NCBI RefSeq assembly: GCF_008642315.1
Contig: NZ_CP029192.1
Coordinates: forward strand, 8,060,001 to 8,124,000
Origin: Streptomyces venezuelae
Lineage (GTDB): Bacteria; Actinomycetota; Actinomycetes; Streptomycetales; Streptomycetaceae
Length of the DNA stretch: 64,000 nucleotides
Direction: 5' to 3'
Below the pieces are notes generated by a model that was not told the origin of the DNA, ran no database searches, and worked only from the letters and a program-made list of their open reading frames with translations. Shown here piece by piece: positions 34,017-42,296 of this stretch. Every line of letters starts with the position of its first letter. Position 1 is the first letter of the stretch. The translations under genes and the position numbers were made by a program.

Positions 34017-34777
34017 GAGCAGTGGTACTGGCCGGAGGTGTGGGCCGACGGTTGCGGCCGCACACGCTGACCATCCCCAAACCCCTCGTACCCATCGACG
34101 GCATACCGATCCTGCACATCATCCTGGCGCAGCTGCGCAGTGCCGGCTTCACCCACGTGTCGCTCTCGCTCGGCCACCGGGCCCACATGATCGAGGCGAG
34201 CTTCGCCGGGAACCGCTGGGCCGACCTCGAACTGGACTTCTTCCTGGAGGAGGAGCCGCTGGGCACGGCGGGTCCGCTGGCGCTGCTGCCGCCCTTGGAG
34301 GACTCCACGCTCGTGATGAACGCGGACCTGCTCACCGACATCGACTTCGCCGACCTGGTCGCACGCCACAAGAAGTCGCGGGCCGCCGCCACCGTCGCGC
34401 TCAGCCGCCAGTACATCGACATCGCGCACGGCGTGGTGGAACTCGACGACGACCGCAAGGTGACCGACTTCCGGGAGAAGCCCCGGTTGAGCCTCCTGGT
34501 CAGCGGCGGCATCTACGTACTCGAACCGTCCCTGCTGCGGCTGCTCACGCCCCGCGTCCGGGACGACATGCCCGCCCTCCTCGACCGCGCACGGGCCCAG
34601 GGCGAGCGCATCGAGGGCCACGTCATCGAAGGGGACTGGCACGACATCGGCACACCCGAGCAGCTGAACCGGGCCACCGCGGCCTTCCGCGACGACCGTC
34701 TCCGCTATCTGGGCCGGGGCGCCGCGGCCGTGCTCGGCGCGGACACCGGCGCCTTCCAGGAGGTGGGTTCCGGATGA
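34013..34777 (+). CDS. Sugar-1-phosphate nucleotidyltransferase
   Basis: The 254-residue protein opens with the signature MRAVVLAGGVGRRLRPHTLTIPKPLVPIDG. It has LEEEPLGTAGPL and VMNADLLTDIDF (metal Asp), and the C-terminal GDWHDIGTPEQL. It should join a sugar 1-phosphate to a nucleotide. No C-terminal acyltransferase hexapeptide domain is present. It is likely the activation step for the sugar used by the neighbouring GT4 or for the dehydrogenase/epimerase branch. Confidence 0.85.
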   Translation: MRAVVLAGGVGRRLRPHTLTIPKPLVPIDGIPILHIILAQLRSAGFTHVSLSLGHRAHMIEASFAGNRWADLELDFFLEEEPLGTAGPLALLPPLEDSTLVMNADLLTDIDFADLVARHKKSRAAATVALSRQYIDIAHGVVELDDDRKVTDFREKPRLSLLVSGGIYVLEPSLLRLLTPRVRDDMPALLDRARAQGERIEGHVIEGDWHDIGTPEQLNRATAAFRDDRLRYLGRGAAAVLGADTGAFQEVGSG

Positions 34778-35925
34778 CGGCGTTCGACATCGCGCTGTAC
34801 CGCCCGCAGATCGGCCAGGCCGAGATCGACGCGGTCACCCAGGTCCTGCGCTCCGGCTGGCTGTCGACCGGGCCGGTCACCGAGGACTTCGAGAGCAGGT
34901 ACGCGGCCGCGCTCGGCGTCGGATCGGCCGTCGCCGTCAGCAACGGCACCGCCGCCCTGCACCTCGCCGTCCTCAGCCTGGACCTCGGCCCGGGCGACGA
35001 GGTCGTCCTGCCCTCGCTGAACTTCGTGTCGGCCGCCGCGACCGTCGCCCTGTCCGGCGCCACCCCCGTCTTCGCCGACGTCAAGGGCGCGCACGACCTG
35101 TGCATCGACCCCGAGGACGCCGCCCGCAGGATCACCCCGCGCACCCGGGCGATCGTCGCCATGCACTACGGCGGCCACCCCGCCGACCTGACGGCCCTCG
35201 CCCACCTGGCCCGCACGCACGGCCTCGCCCTCATCGAGGACTGCGCCCACGCCCCCGTCACCGACTCGCCCCACGGGATGCTCGGGACGGTCGGCGACAT
35301 CGGCTGCTTCAGTTTCTTCGCCACCAAGAACCTGGCCATGGGGGAGGGCGGCATGGTCGTCGCCCGCGACCCCGCCGTCGCCGACCGCATTCGGCGGCTG
35401 CGCTCGCACGCCCTGACCGTCAGCGCCCAGCAGCGCCACCACGGCGGCTCCTCCCTGTACGACGTCGACACGCTCGGCCTCAACTACCGGCCCACGGAGA
35501 TCGGCTGCGCCATCGGCCGCGTACAGCTCGAAGCGCTGCCCGCGGGTCAGGTCAGACGCCAGGAAGCGGTCGCGTCGTACCGCGAGCAGCTGGCCTCGCT
35601 GCCCGGCCTCACGGTGCCGTACGCGGACCGGCCGGTGGCGGAGAGCGCCCACCACCTGTTCGCGGTGGTGCTGCCCGAGGGCGTCGACCGCGACGCGGTG
35701 CAGGACCGGCTGCGCGCCGCCCGGATCCAGAGCGGCGTGCACTATCCGCCGACGCACCTGTTCTCCGCCTACCAACGGCGCAGCAGGGGAGGCCCGTGCC
35801 GGCTCCCGGTCACCGAGGACGTGATGGCACGCCAGCTCTCCCTGCCGCTGCACCCCGGCATCGGCAAGGACGAGGTACGGCAGGTCGTCGAGGCGGTGAG
35901 CGCCGCATGGCCGGAGACCGCGTGA
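34774..35925 (+). CDS. DegT/DnrJ/EryC1/StrS aminotransferase
   Basis: The 383-residue PLP enzyme has SNGTAALHLAV, LPSLNFVSAAATV, VIEDCAHAP-like LIEDCAHAPVT and the PLP Lys185 in SFFATKNLAMGEGG. LNYRPTEIGCAIGRVQLEAL and HHLFAVVLPEGVDRD complete the family pattern. Such enzymes transfer an amino group to a keto-sugar or cyclitol, usually from Glu or Gln. It points to an amino-sugar in the product. Confidence 0.88.
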   Translation: MTAFDIALYRPQIGQAEIDAVTQVLRSGWLSTGPVTEDFESRYAAALGVGSAVAVSNGTAALHLAVLSLDLGPGDEVVLPSLNFVSAAATVALSGATPVFADVKGAHDLCIDPEDAARRITPRTRAIVAMHYGGHPADLTALAHLARTHGLALIEDCAHAPVTDSPHGMLGTVGDIGCFSFFATKNLAMGEGGMVVARDPAVADRIRRLRSHALTVSAQQRHHGGSSLYDVDTLGLNYRPTEIGCAIGRVQLEALPAGQVRRQEAVASYREQLASLPGLTVPYADRPVAESAHHLFAVVLPEGVDRDAVQDRLRAARIQSGVHYPPTHLFSAYQRRSRGGPCRLPVTEDVMARQLSLPLHPGIGKDEVRQVVEAVSAAWPETA

Positions 35926-37808
35926 GCGGCGGGCGGGTCACGTTCGCCGACGGCGCACTGCACCGCGACGGGCGTCCGTTCATGAGCGTCGGCGTCAACT
36001 ACCACCCCTCGCCGACGGGGTGCGACTACTGGCGGGAGTGGGACGGCGACCGCATCGACGACGACTTCCGCCGGATGGCCGCGGAGGGTCTGAACACCGT
36101 CCGCTTCTTCGTCTTCTGGGCCGACTTCGAACCCAAGGAAGGCGTCTACGACGCGACGGCGACGGACCGGCTGCGCGAACTCGTCCGGACCGCGGGGCGG
36201 CACGGCCTGCTGTGTCTTCCCTCGCTCCTGACGATCTGGATGAACGGCCAGCGGTTCGACCTTCCGTGGCGCGACGGCCGGGACCTGTGGCGCGACGCGG
36301 ACCTGCGCGAGCGGCAGCGGGCCTTCGTCCACCACATCGCCGCCGGGCTGCGGGACGAGCCGAACGTCCTCGCGTACGACCTGGGCGACGAGGTGATCCA
36401 CGTCGACTCCCGGTCGTCCGCCGCCCTCGGCCCCGACGAGGTGCGCGCATGGTGGGGGATGCTCGCGTCGGCGATCCGCGACGCCGACCCGGACGCCCTG
36501 GTCCTCCAGGCCAACGAGCCCTCCGCAGTCCTCGGCGGCCACGCCTTCCGACCGGAGCACGCGGACAGCCTCGACATGGTGGGGCTGCACGGATTCCCGG
36601 TGTGGACGCCGTTCCACGTCGAGTCCGTCGCGGCCCGCAAGGCCACCGCTTTCGTTCCCTATCTGGTGCGGCGCGGAAGTGCCCACCGGCCTGTATACGT
36701 CGATGAGTTGGGCAGCTACGGCTGCGACGACGCCACGGCCGCGCAGTACCTGCGGGCCGCCTCCCACTCCGCGTTCGCGGCGGGCGCGGTCGGCACCGCG
36801 GTCTGGTGCTGGCAGGACTTCACCACCGAACGCAAGCCCTACGCGCTGCGGCCCAACGAGCGGCGCGTGGGCCTCTTGGACGCGGACGGCGGCGAGAAGC
36901 CCGCCCTCGCCGAGTACCGGGCGTACATCCGGCGAGTCACCGGCGAACTGGCCGGATTCAGGCCGCTGCCCGCCCCTGTGGGCGTATACGTCCCCGAGGC
37001 CGAGGAGCGGCAAGAAGCCGGCTACCTCACCCCCTCGGGCAGCGACGCACCTGCCCCCTTCTACGCCCACCTGCTCCTCCAACAGGCGCACCTGCCGTAC
37101 GAGTTCACGGGCCGCGACGCGGAGTTGGAGCGGCACGCGCTGGTGATCTGCCCGTCCGCACGCCGGCTGTCGCTGCCCGAGCGCCGCCGCCTGGCACGGT
37201 ATGTGGCCTCCGGGGGAGTGCTGCTGTACTCCACCGGCAGCCTGCTGGACGCCGCGGGCGACGAGGAGCTGTTCGGCGTCCGTGTACGGGACTTCACGCG
37301 GGCCGACGACACCCACGCCGAGTTCACCTGGGCGGGCGTGCGCTTCCCGCTGAGCTGGGACGCGGGCCCGATCCCGGTCATCGACACGGCGGGCGCCGAG
37401 ACCCTGGCCGCGTTCGCCGACGCCTCGCCCGCCCTGACCCGCCACCGCCTCGGCGAAGGCAGCGTCTATTACCTCAACGCCCCGCTGGAGGCACAGCTCA
37501 ACGCCCCCTACCGCCTGGGCGAAGCCGACTGGCACCGGCTGTACGAGGCGGTCGCCGAGGAGGCGGGCGTCCGCGCGCCGCTGACCGCGGACGACCCGTC
37601 GGTGGAGACCACCGTCCTCGGACGCGGCGACGAACGCTGCGGCGTGGTGATCAACCACGCCCCCCAACCGGTGGACACGGTCCTGCGCCGCCGGACGGCG
37701 GACGCCTCCCCGGAGTGCGAGAAGCTGCTGCGCCTCGAACCCAAGGGCGTACGCCTGCTGTTCTGGCACGGCGACGGCCCGGCGCGGCCCGAGAGGCGGC
37801 AGCCGTGA
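35922..37808 (+). CDS. Two-domain glycoside hydrolase (GH5/GH42-like barrel)
   Basis: The 628-residue protein has an N-terminal TIM barrel (about 10-340). The likely acid/base is Glu157 in AYDLGDEVIH and the nucleophile Glu262 in YVDELGSYG. A flavodoxin-like domain (about 345-530: VGVYVPEAEE, LVICPSARRLSLPERRRLARYVASGGVL) resembles the GH42 trimerisation domain, and a small beta domain ends the protein. No signal peptide is seen, so it acts inside the cell. With a GT4 in the same operon it may trim a glycosylated intermediate. The GTG at 35922 is chosen for its 4-nt overlap. Confidence 0.75.
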   Translation: MSGGRVTFADGALHRDGRPFMSVGVNYHPSPTGCDYWREWDGDRIDDDFRRMAAEGLNTVRFFVFWADFEPKEGVYDATATDRLRELVRTAGRHGLLCLPSLLTIWMNGQRFDLPWRDGRDLWRDADLRERQRAFVHHIAAGLRDEPNVLAYDLGDEVIHVDSRSSAALGPDEVRAWWGMLASAIRDADPDALVLQANEPSAVLGGHAFRPEHADSLDMVGLHGFPVWTPFHVESVAARKATAFVPYLVRRGSAHRPVYVDELGSYGCDDATAAQYLRAASHSAFAAGAVGTAVWCWQDFTTERKPYALRPNERRVGLLDADGGEKPALAEYRAYIRRVTGELAGFRPLPAPVGVYVPEAEERQEAGYLTPSGSDAPAPFYAHLLLQQAHLPYEFTGRDAELERHALVICPSARRLSLPERRRLARYVASGGVLLYSTGSLLDAAGDEELFGVRVRDFTRADDTHAEFTWAGVRFPLSWDAGPIPVIDTAGAETLAAFADASPALTRHRLGEGSVYYLNAPLEAQLNAPYRLGEADWHRLYEAVAEEAGVRAPLTADDPSVETTVLGRGDERCGVVINHAPQPVDTVLRRRTADASPECEKLLRLEPKGVRLLFWHGDGPARPERRQP

Positions 37809-38731
37809 TCATCGACGCGCACGTGCACGCGGGCGAGTACTACCGCCACTACTCGGCCCGCTTCGCCGAACAGATGACGGCCACCACCGACCTGGCACCC
37901 GAGGAGCTCACCGCGCCGGAAGACAGGCTGCTCGCCGAGATGGACGCGGCGGGCGTCGACCGCGTCTTCCTGCTCGCCTTCGACGTGCGGCGGGTCGAGG
38001 GGTTCTCGGTGCCGAACGAGTTCGTCGCCGACCTGTGCGCCCGCCACCCCGACCGCCTGACCGGCTTCGCCTCCGTCGACGCGGGCACCCCCGGCGCCGC
38101 CGGACGCCTGCGCGAGGCCGTCACCGACCTGGGCCTGCGCGGACTGAAGACGGCCCCCTGCTATCTGCGCATGTCACCCGCCGACCGCCGGTGGTACGAC
38201 GTGTACGAGACCGCGGCGGACCTGGACGTCCCTGTACTGATCCACACCGGCTACACGCCCTCCCGCAACGCGGACCCCCGGTTCTTCTCCCCGCTCCTCG
38301 TCGAACAGGTGGCCAAGGACTTCCCCGGCCTGAAAGTGATCCTCGCCCACCTCGGCACCCCCTGGACCGGGCCCTGCGTCGAACTCCTCGCCCGGCACCC
38401 CCACCTGTACGCGGACCTGTCCATCTTCGGGTCCTACCAGCCGCCCGCCACCGTCGCCAAGGCCCTGGCCCACGCCCGCGACCGCGGCGTCCTCGACCGA
38501 CTCCTGTGGGGCACCGACTTCCCCTTCGCGTCCATGACCGGGTCCGTGGCCCGCACGGCGGAACTGGCCCGGGACCCCGAGCCGTGGCCGGACGGCAGCG
38601 ACCCGCTCTCGCCGCGTGAGTACGAGGACCTCATGGGAGGCACAGCGGCGCGGCTGCTCGCCTCCACCACACCCCACGCCGCGCCGGCTCCCCGACCGCC
38701 CCGCCCGAACCGACGTCTTGAGGTGTCATGA
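37805..38731 (+). CDS. Amidohydrolase-2 family metal-dependent hydrolase
   Basis: The 308-residue protein is an ACMSD-like TIM-barrel amidohydrolase. IIDAHVHAG has the HxH metal pair; VLIHTGYTP, VILAHLGTP and LLWGTDFPFASM have the later His and Asp ligands. The family includes decarboxylases and hydrolases of small carboxylates and lactones. Which applies here is unknown. The C-terminal 25 residues are Pro/Arg-rich. It overlaps both neighbours by 4 nt. Confidence 0.8.
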   Translation: MIIDAHVHAGEYYRHYSARFAEQMTATTDLAPEELTAPEDRLLAEMDAAGVDRVFLLAFDVRRVEGFSVPNEFVADLCARHPDRLTGFASVDAGTPGAAGRLREAVTDLGLRGLKTAPCYLRMSPADRRWYDVYETAADLDVPVLIHTGYTPSRNADPRFFSPLLVEQVAKDFPGLKVILAHLGTPWTGPCVELLARHPHLYADLSIFGSYQPPATVAKALAHARDRGVLDRLLWGTDFPFASMTGSVARTAELARDPEPWPDGSDPLSPREYEDLMGGTAARLLASTTPHAAPAPRPPRPNRRLEVS

Positions 38732-39534
38732 CCTTCGCCCACGGATACGAGTTCGACGCGATGTCGCGCCGCCCCCTCTACGGCGACGTCACCCAGCGCC
38801 TGGTCGACATCTGCGAGGCCCCGGAGGGCGGCGTCGTCGCCGACGTCGGCTGCGGCTCGGGCCTCGCCACCGAACTGCTCCTGGAACGCTCCGGGCACGT
38901 CGGCGCCATCATCGGCATCGACCCGTCCGAGCACGAACTGGCCATCGCACGCGACCGGTTGCGCGATCCCAAGGTGCGCTTCGTGCAGGGCCGCGCCCAG
39001 GACGTCGAGTCCCTGACCGGACCGGTGGACGTCGCCGTGCTGAGCAACGTGATGCACCAGATCCCGGCCGCCGAGCGCGGCGCCGTGCTCGCCGGCTGCC
39101 ACCGCCTGCTCGCACCGGGCGGACGCTGCGCCCTCAACACCCTCTTCTACGAGGGAGCCATACTCCCCGCGACCCGGCCCTTCTACACCCACTGGCTGCG
39201 CGCCGCCCGCGCCGTCCTCCGGGAGCGCGGCACGGACCTCGTCCTCGCACGCGAGGCACCGGTGGCGATGCAGACCCTCACACCGCGCCGGCACGAAGAC
39301 CTCTTCGCCGACGCCGGGTTCTCCCAGACCAAGTCCGAGGAGGTCGCGTACACGTGGTCGCTCCAGGACTGGGAGGCCCTCTGCGCGTACTCCGTGTTCG
39401 TGGAGGGTGCCACCGGCATCAGCGACCTCGCCCTCGGCTCCGAAGCGCTGATCCGGGGCCTGCGCACCACCTTCGAGCAACTGGAGCTGACCGGGGTGCC
39501 CCGGCGCTGGCTGTTCACGTGGGGCGTCAAGTGA
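38728..39534 (+). CDS. SAM-dependent methyltransferase
   Basis: The 268-residue protein has a Rossmann methyltransferase core: VVADVGCGSGLATELLLE (motif I, about 37-54), IIGIDPSEHELAIA, VDVAVLSNVMHQIP (motif IV) and LLAPGGRCALNTLF. The C-terminal half is helical and probably selects the substrate. It resembles small-molecule O- or C-methyltransferases of natural-product pathways. No iron-sulfur motif is present. Confidence 0.82.
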   Translation: MTFAHGYEFDAMSRRPLYGDVTQRLVDICEAPEGGVVADVGCGSGLATELLLERSGHVGAIIGIDPSEHELAIARDRLRDPKVRFVQGRAQDVESLTGPVDVAVLSNVMHQIPAAERGAVLAGCHRLLAPGGRCALNTLFYEGAILPATRPFYTHWLRAARAVLRERGTDLVLAREAPVAMQTLTPRRHEDLFADAGFSQTKSEEVAYTWSLQDWEALCAYSVFVEGATGISDLALGSEALIRGLRTTFEQLELTGVPRRWLFTWGVK

Positions 39535-40841
39535 GCCAGGACGTGGGCGACGACGCACCGCTGTCGTACGCCCAGCAGGGCATGTGGTTCCTGGAACGCC
39601 GTGCCGGTCACGCCCGCCACACCAGCGCCGTGACCTTCCGGCTCGTCGGCGACCTCGACGCCGGGGCCCTGCGGGCGGCCATCGAGGACGTCGTCAACCG
39701 GCACGAAGCGCTGCGCACCCGCTTCCCCGTCGTGGCGGGACTCCCCGTCCAGCGCGTGTCCCCGCGGGCCGAGGTGCCGCTGCCCCTGACGGATCTCACG
39801 GCGCTCCCCGATGCGGAACGCGAACAGGTGGCCGCGCAGTTCCTCGCCGAGGACCTGCGGCGCCCCTTCGACCTGGCCCGCGGGCCCGTGGTCCGTGCGG
39901 CGCTGCTCGGGCTCGGGCCGCGCGAGCACATCGTGCGCGTCTCCGCGCACCACCTCGTCACCGACGCCTGGTCGTGGTGGACGGTGATTCTGCGGGAACT
40001 GGAGCAGCTCTACACCGCACACCTGCACGGACGTCCCTCGCCCCTGCCGCCGGTGCCCGCCCAGTACGGGGACTTCGCGCGCAGACAGCGGGAGTGGCTC
40101 GCCGGGCCGGTCGGCGCGCGACAACTCGCCTACTGGAAGGAAGTGCTGGCTGATGCGACCGGTCTGCCTCCGCTCGACCTGACATCCCCTTCGGCGTCGC
40201 CGGAGGCCGAACAGCCCGCGCGCACCCAGTGGATGGCCGTTCCCCAGCCTCTGTGCGAACGGCTGCGGGCAGCCGCACGGCGTGAGCACGTCTCCCTCTT
40301 CATGCTGCTGCTCGCCGCCTCCCAGCGCATGCTGCGCCGCCATGTCGACACCGACGACATCCTCGTGGGCACGCGCGGTGGATTCCGCACCAGCGCCGAG
40401 TTCGAGAAGGCCGTCGGCCTCTTCGTGAACCTGCTGCCGGTACGGACCCAGGTGGCCGCGGACGCGGACTTCCGCGACCTGCTGCACCGGGTCCGCCGCA
40501 ACCTGATCGGCGCCTACACCCACCGTGACATGCCGTTCGAGCGGGTGGCGCAGGTGCTCGGGCTGTGGCGGCCCGGCTTCCGGCCGGTGATCGGAGCCTG
40601 CGTGACCTTCCAGACCGCACCGGAGGTGCCGCCCACCCTCGAAGGCCTCGACACGGCACTCGTCAACCACGACCCCTTCTCGGCACACCCCCTGGACCTC
40701 GGCTTCTTCGAGGAGGCGGGCGCGCTGCGCGTTCTGCTGAGCCACGACCCGGCCCAGTACGGCGACAAGGCCGCCGCACTCCTCCTCGACGACCTGTTCG
40801 ACGAACTCGACGCGGGCTGCCGCGAACTGGAGGACGCATGA
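39531..40841 (+). CDS. Second free-standing condensation-domain protein
   Basis: The 436-residue protein is a single condensation domain with a canonical active site HHLVTDA (His140, His141, Asp145). Other motifs are LSYAQQGMWFLERR (C1), RHEALRTRFP (C2), YGDFARRQREWL, VGTRGGFR and VGLFVNLLPVRTQV (C5), and THRDMPFERV (C6). It likely joins an acyl group on the carrier protein to an amine or hydroxyl. No adenylation or carrier domain is fused. The first condensation protein at 24.9 kb is clearly different in its core motif. Confidence 0.88.
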   Translation: MSQDVGDDAPLSYAQQGMWFLERRAGHARHTSAVTFRLVGDLDAGALRAAIEDVVNRHEALRTRFPVVAGLPVQRVSPRAEVPLPLTDLTALPDAEREQVAAQFLAEDLRRPFDLARGPVVRAALLGLGPREHIVRVSAHHLVTDAWSWWTVILRELEQLYTAHLHGRPSPLPPVPAQYGDFARRQREWLAGPVGARQLAYWKEVLADATGLPPLDLTSPSASPEAEQPARTQWMAVPQPLCERLRAAARREHVSLFMLLLAASQRMLRRHVDTDDILVGTRGGFRTSAEFEKAVGLFVNLLPVRTQVAADADFRDLLHRVRRNLIGAYTHRDMPFERVAQVLGLWRPGFRPVIGACVTFQTAPEVPPTLEGLDTALVNHDPFSAHPLDLGFFEEAGALRVLLSHDPAQYGDKAAALLLDDLFDELDAGCRELEDA

Positions 40842-41884
40842 GAGCGCTGCGATGGCACGGCACGCGCCGCGCGGAGGTCGCGGACGACGTCGCCATGCCC
40901 CGTATCGAGGAGCCCCGGGACGCCGTCGTCCGGGTCGTGCGCAGCGCGATCTGCGGCACGGACCTCCACCCGTACCGGGGTGAGATCGACGGTTTCCCGG
41001 CGGGGACGGTCACCGGCCACGAGTTCACCGGCGTGATCGAGGAGACGGGCCCCGAGGTGCGCGGCCTCCGTGCCGGCGACCGTGTCGTCGCGTCGGACAT
41101 CATCGCCTGCGGGCACTGCCGTTCCTGCCGCAGAGGCTGGCACTACCAGTGCGACCGAGTGGGCCTGTTCGGCTACGCGACCGTGGTGGGCACGCGGGCC
41201 TACGCGGGCGGACACGCCGAGTTCGTCCGAGTGCCGTTCGCCGACACGGTGCTGTTCCCGATCCCCGGCGACGTCGGCGACGAGCGGGCGCTGTTCGTCG
41301 GCGACGTCCTCGCCACCGGGTACGCGTGCGCGGCGGGCGCCGGGGTGCGTCCCGGGGACACGGTGGCGGTGGTCGGCTGCGGTCCCGTGGGCCTGATGGC
41401 CCTTGAGGCCGCCTGGCTCCTCGGCGCCGCCCGGGTGCTCGCCGTCGACCCGCTGGAGAGCCGCAGGAAACTGGCCGCCGAACGCGGCGCCTGCCCGGTC
41501 CCGACCACGCCCGACGTGCGACGGCAGGTCGCCGACCTGACCGAGGGGCGCGGCGCCGACGCCGTCCTGGAGGCCGTCGGCACCGACGCCTCGCTGCTGA
41601 CCGCGCTGAACGTCGTACGACCGCGCGGGGTGGTCTGCGCCGTGGGCTCCCACGCCTCCGAGACGATGCCCATGCCGACCCGGCTCGCCTTCGCCAAGGA
41701 GGTCACGCTGCGCTTCGCGGTCGGCGATCCCGTCGCCGACTTCGAGCCGCTGATGAACCTGGTGCGCGGCGGCCGCGTCGACCCTACCTACCTCATCTCG
41801 CACCGGATGCCGCTGTCGGAGGCCGCCGAGGGGTTCCGGCTCTTCGACTCCGGCGAGGCCAGCAAGGTGGTGCTGATCCCATGA
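40838..41884 (+). CDS. Zinc-dependent alcohol dehydrogenase (MDR family)
   Basis: The 348-residue protein has the medium-chain dehydrogenase pattern: catalytic zinc Cys in AICGTDLHPYRG, GHEFTGVIEETG, structural zinc Cys in CGHCRSCRRGWHYQC, and the NAD(P) site VAVVGCGPVGLMALEAA. It resembles threonine/sorbitol dehydrogenase-type enzymes, acting on a secondary alcohol. It overlaps the condensation gene and the carrier protein gene by 4 nt each. Confidence 0.87.
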   Translation: MRALRWHGTRRAEVADDVAMPRIEEPRDAVVRVVRSAICGTDLHPYRGEIDGFPAGTVTGHEFTGVIEETGPEVRGLRAGDRVVASDIIACGHCRSCRRGWHYQCDRVGLFGYATVVGTRAYAGGHAEFVRVPFADTVLFPIPGDVGDERALFVGDVLATGYACAAGAGVRPGDTVAVVGCGPVGLMALEAAWLLGAARVLAVDPLESRRKLAAERGACPVPTTPDVRRQVADLTEGRGADAVLEAVGTDASLLTALNVVRPRGVVCAVGSHASETMPMPTRLAFAKEVTLRFAVGDPVADFEPLMNLVRGGRVDPTYLISHRMPLSEAAEGFRLFDSGEASKVVLIP

Positions 41885-42228
41885 CACATCGAGACAATGG
41901 AGGAACAGTGACGGACAACCTGGCCGCTCAACTCCCGTCCACGTCGGGCGACGTGGAAGCCGCGGCGGAAGTGGTGCGCAGGATCTGGGCGCAGGTCCTG
42001 GAGGTGAGCCCCGACTCCGTCGACGTCCACCACAGCGACTTCTTCGAGATGGGCGGCTACTCGCTGCTCGCCCTGCAGGCCATCGGCAGGATCCTGGCGG
42101 AGTACGGGGTCGACGAGGTGGAGGCGGTGGAGTGGGAGGGCGAGCTCCTCAACCGTCTCTTCGAGAACGCCACGGCGATGACGCAGGCGGAGTTCCTCGC
42201 GGAGAAGGGCTGCGGCGCGCACGCGTGA
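41881..42228 (+). CDS. Free-standing carrier protein (PCP/ACP)
   Basis: The 115-residue protein is a phosphopantetheine carrier. DFFEMGGYSLLALQAIGRI holds the modified Ser61 in GGYS. The preceding helix (VRRIWAQVLEVSPDSVDVHHSDF) is typical of NRPS carrier domains. The ATG at 41881 continues the 4-nt overlap pattern of the operon. A GTG at 41908 has a better ribosome binding site (GGAGG, 41899-41903) and would remove nine residues. It is the only carrier protein in the window and the last gene before a strong terminator. Confidence 0.87.
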   Translation: MTHRDNGGTVTDNLAAQLPSTSGDVEAAAEVVRRIWAQVLEVSPDSVDVHHSDFFEMGGYSLLALQAIGRILAEYGVDEVEAVEWEGELLNRLFENATAMTQAEFLAEKGCGAHA

Positions 42229-42237
42229 GCCGAGAAG

Positions 42238-42273
42238 GGCGTCGGGCCGAGGCGGTTGCCTCGGCCCGACGCC
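42238..42273. terminator. Perfect 16-bp terminator hairpin
   Basis: Bases 42238-42253 pair perfectly with 42258-42273 around a GGTT loop, 9 bp after the carrier-protein stop. It can serve the convergent ATP-grasp gene as well. Confidence 0.9.
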
Positions 42274-42296
42274 GTTGTGCGCGGTGTCGGCAGGGT

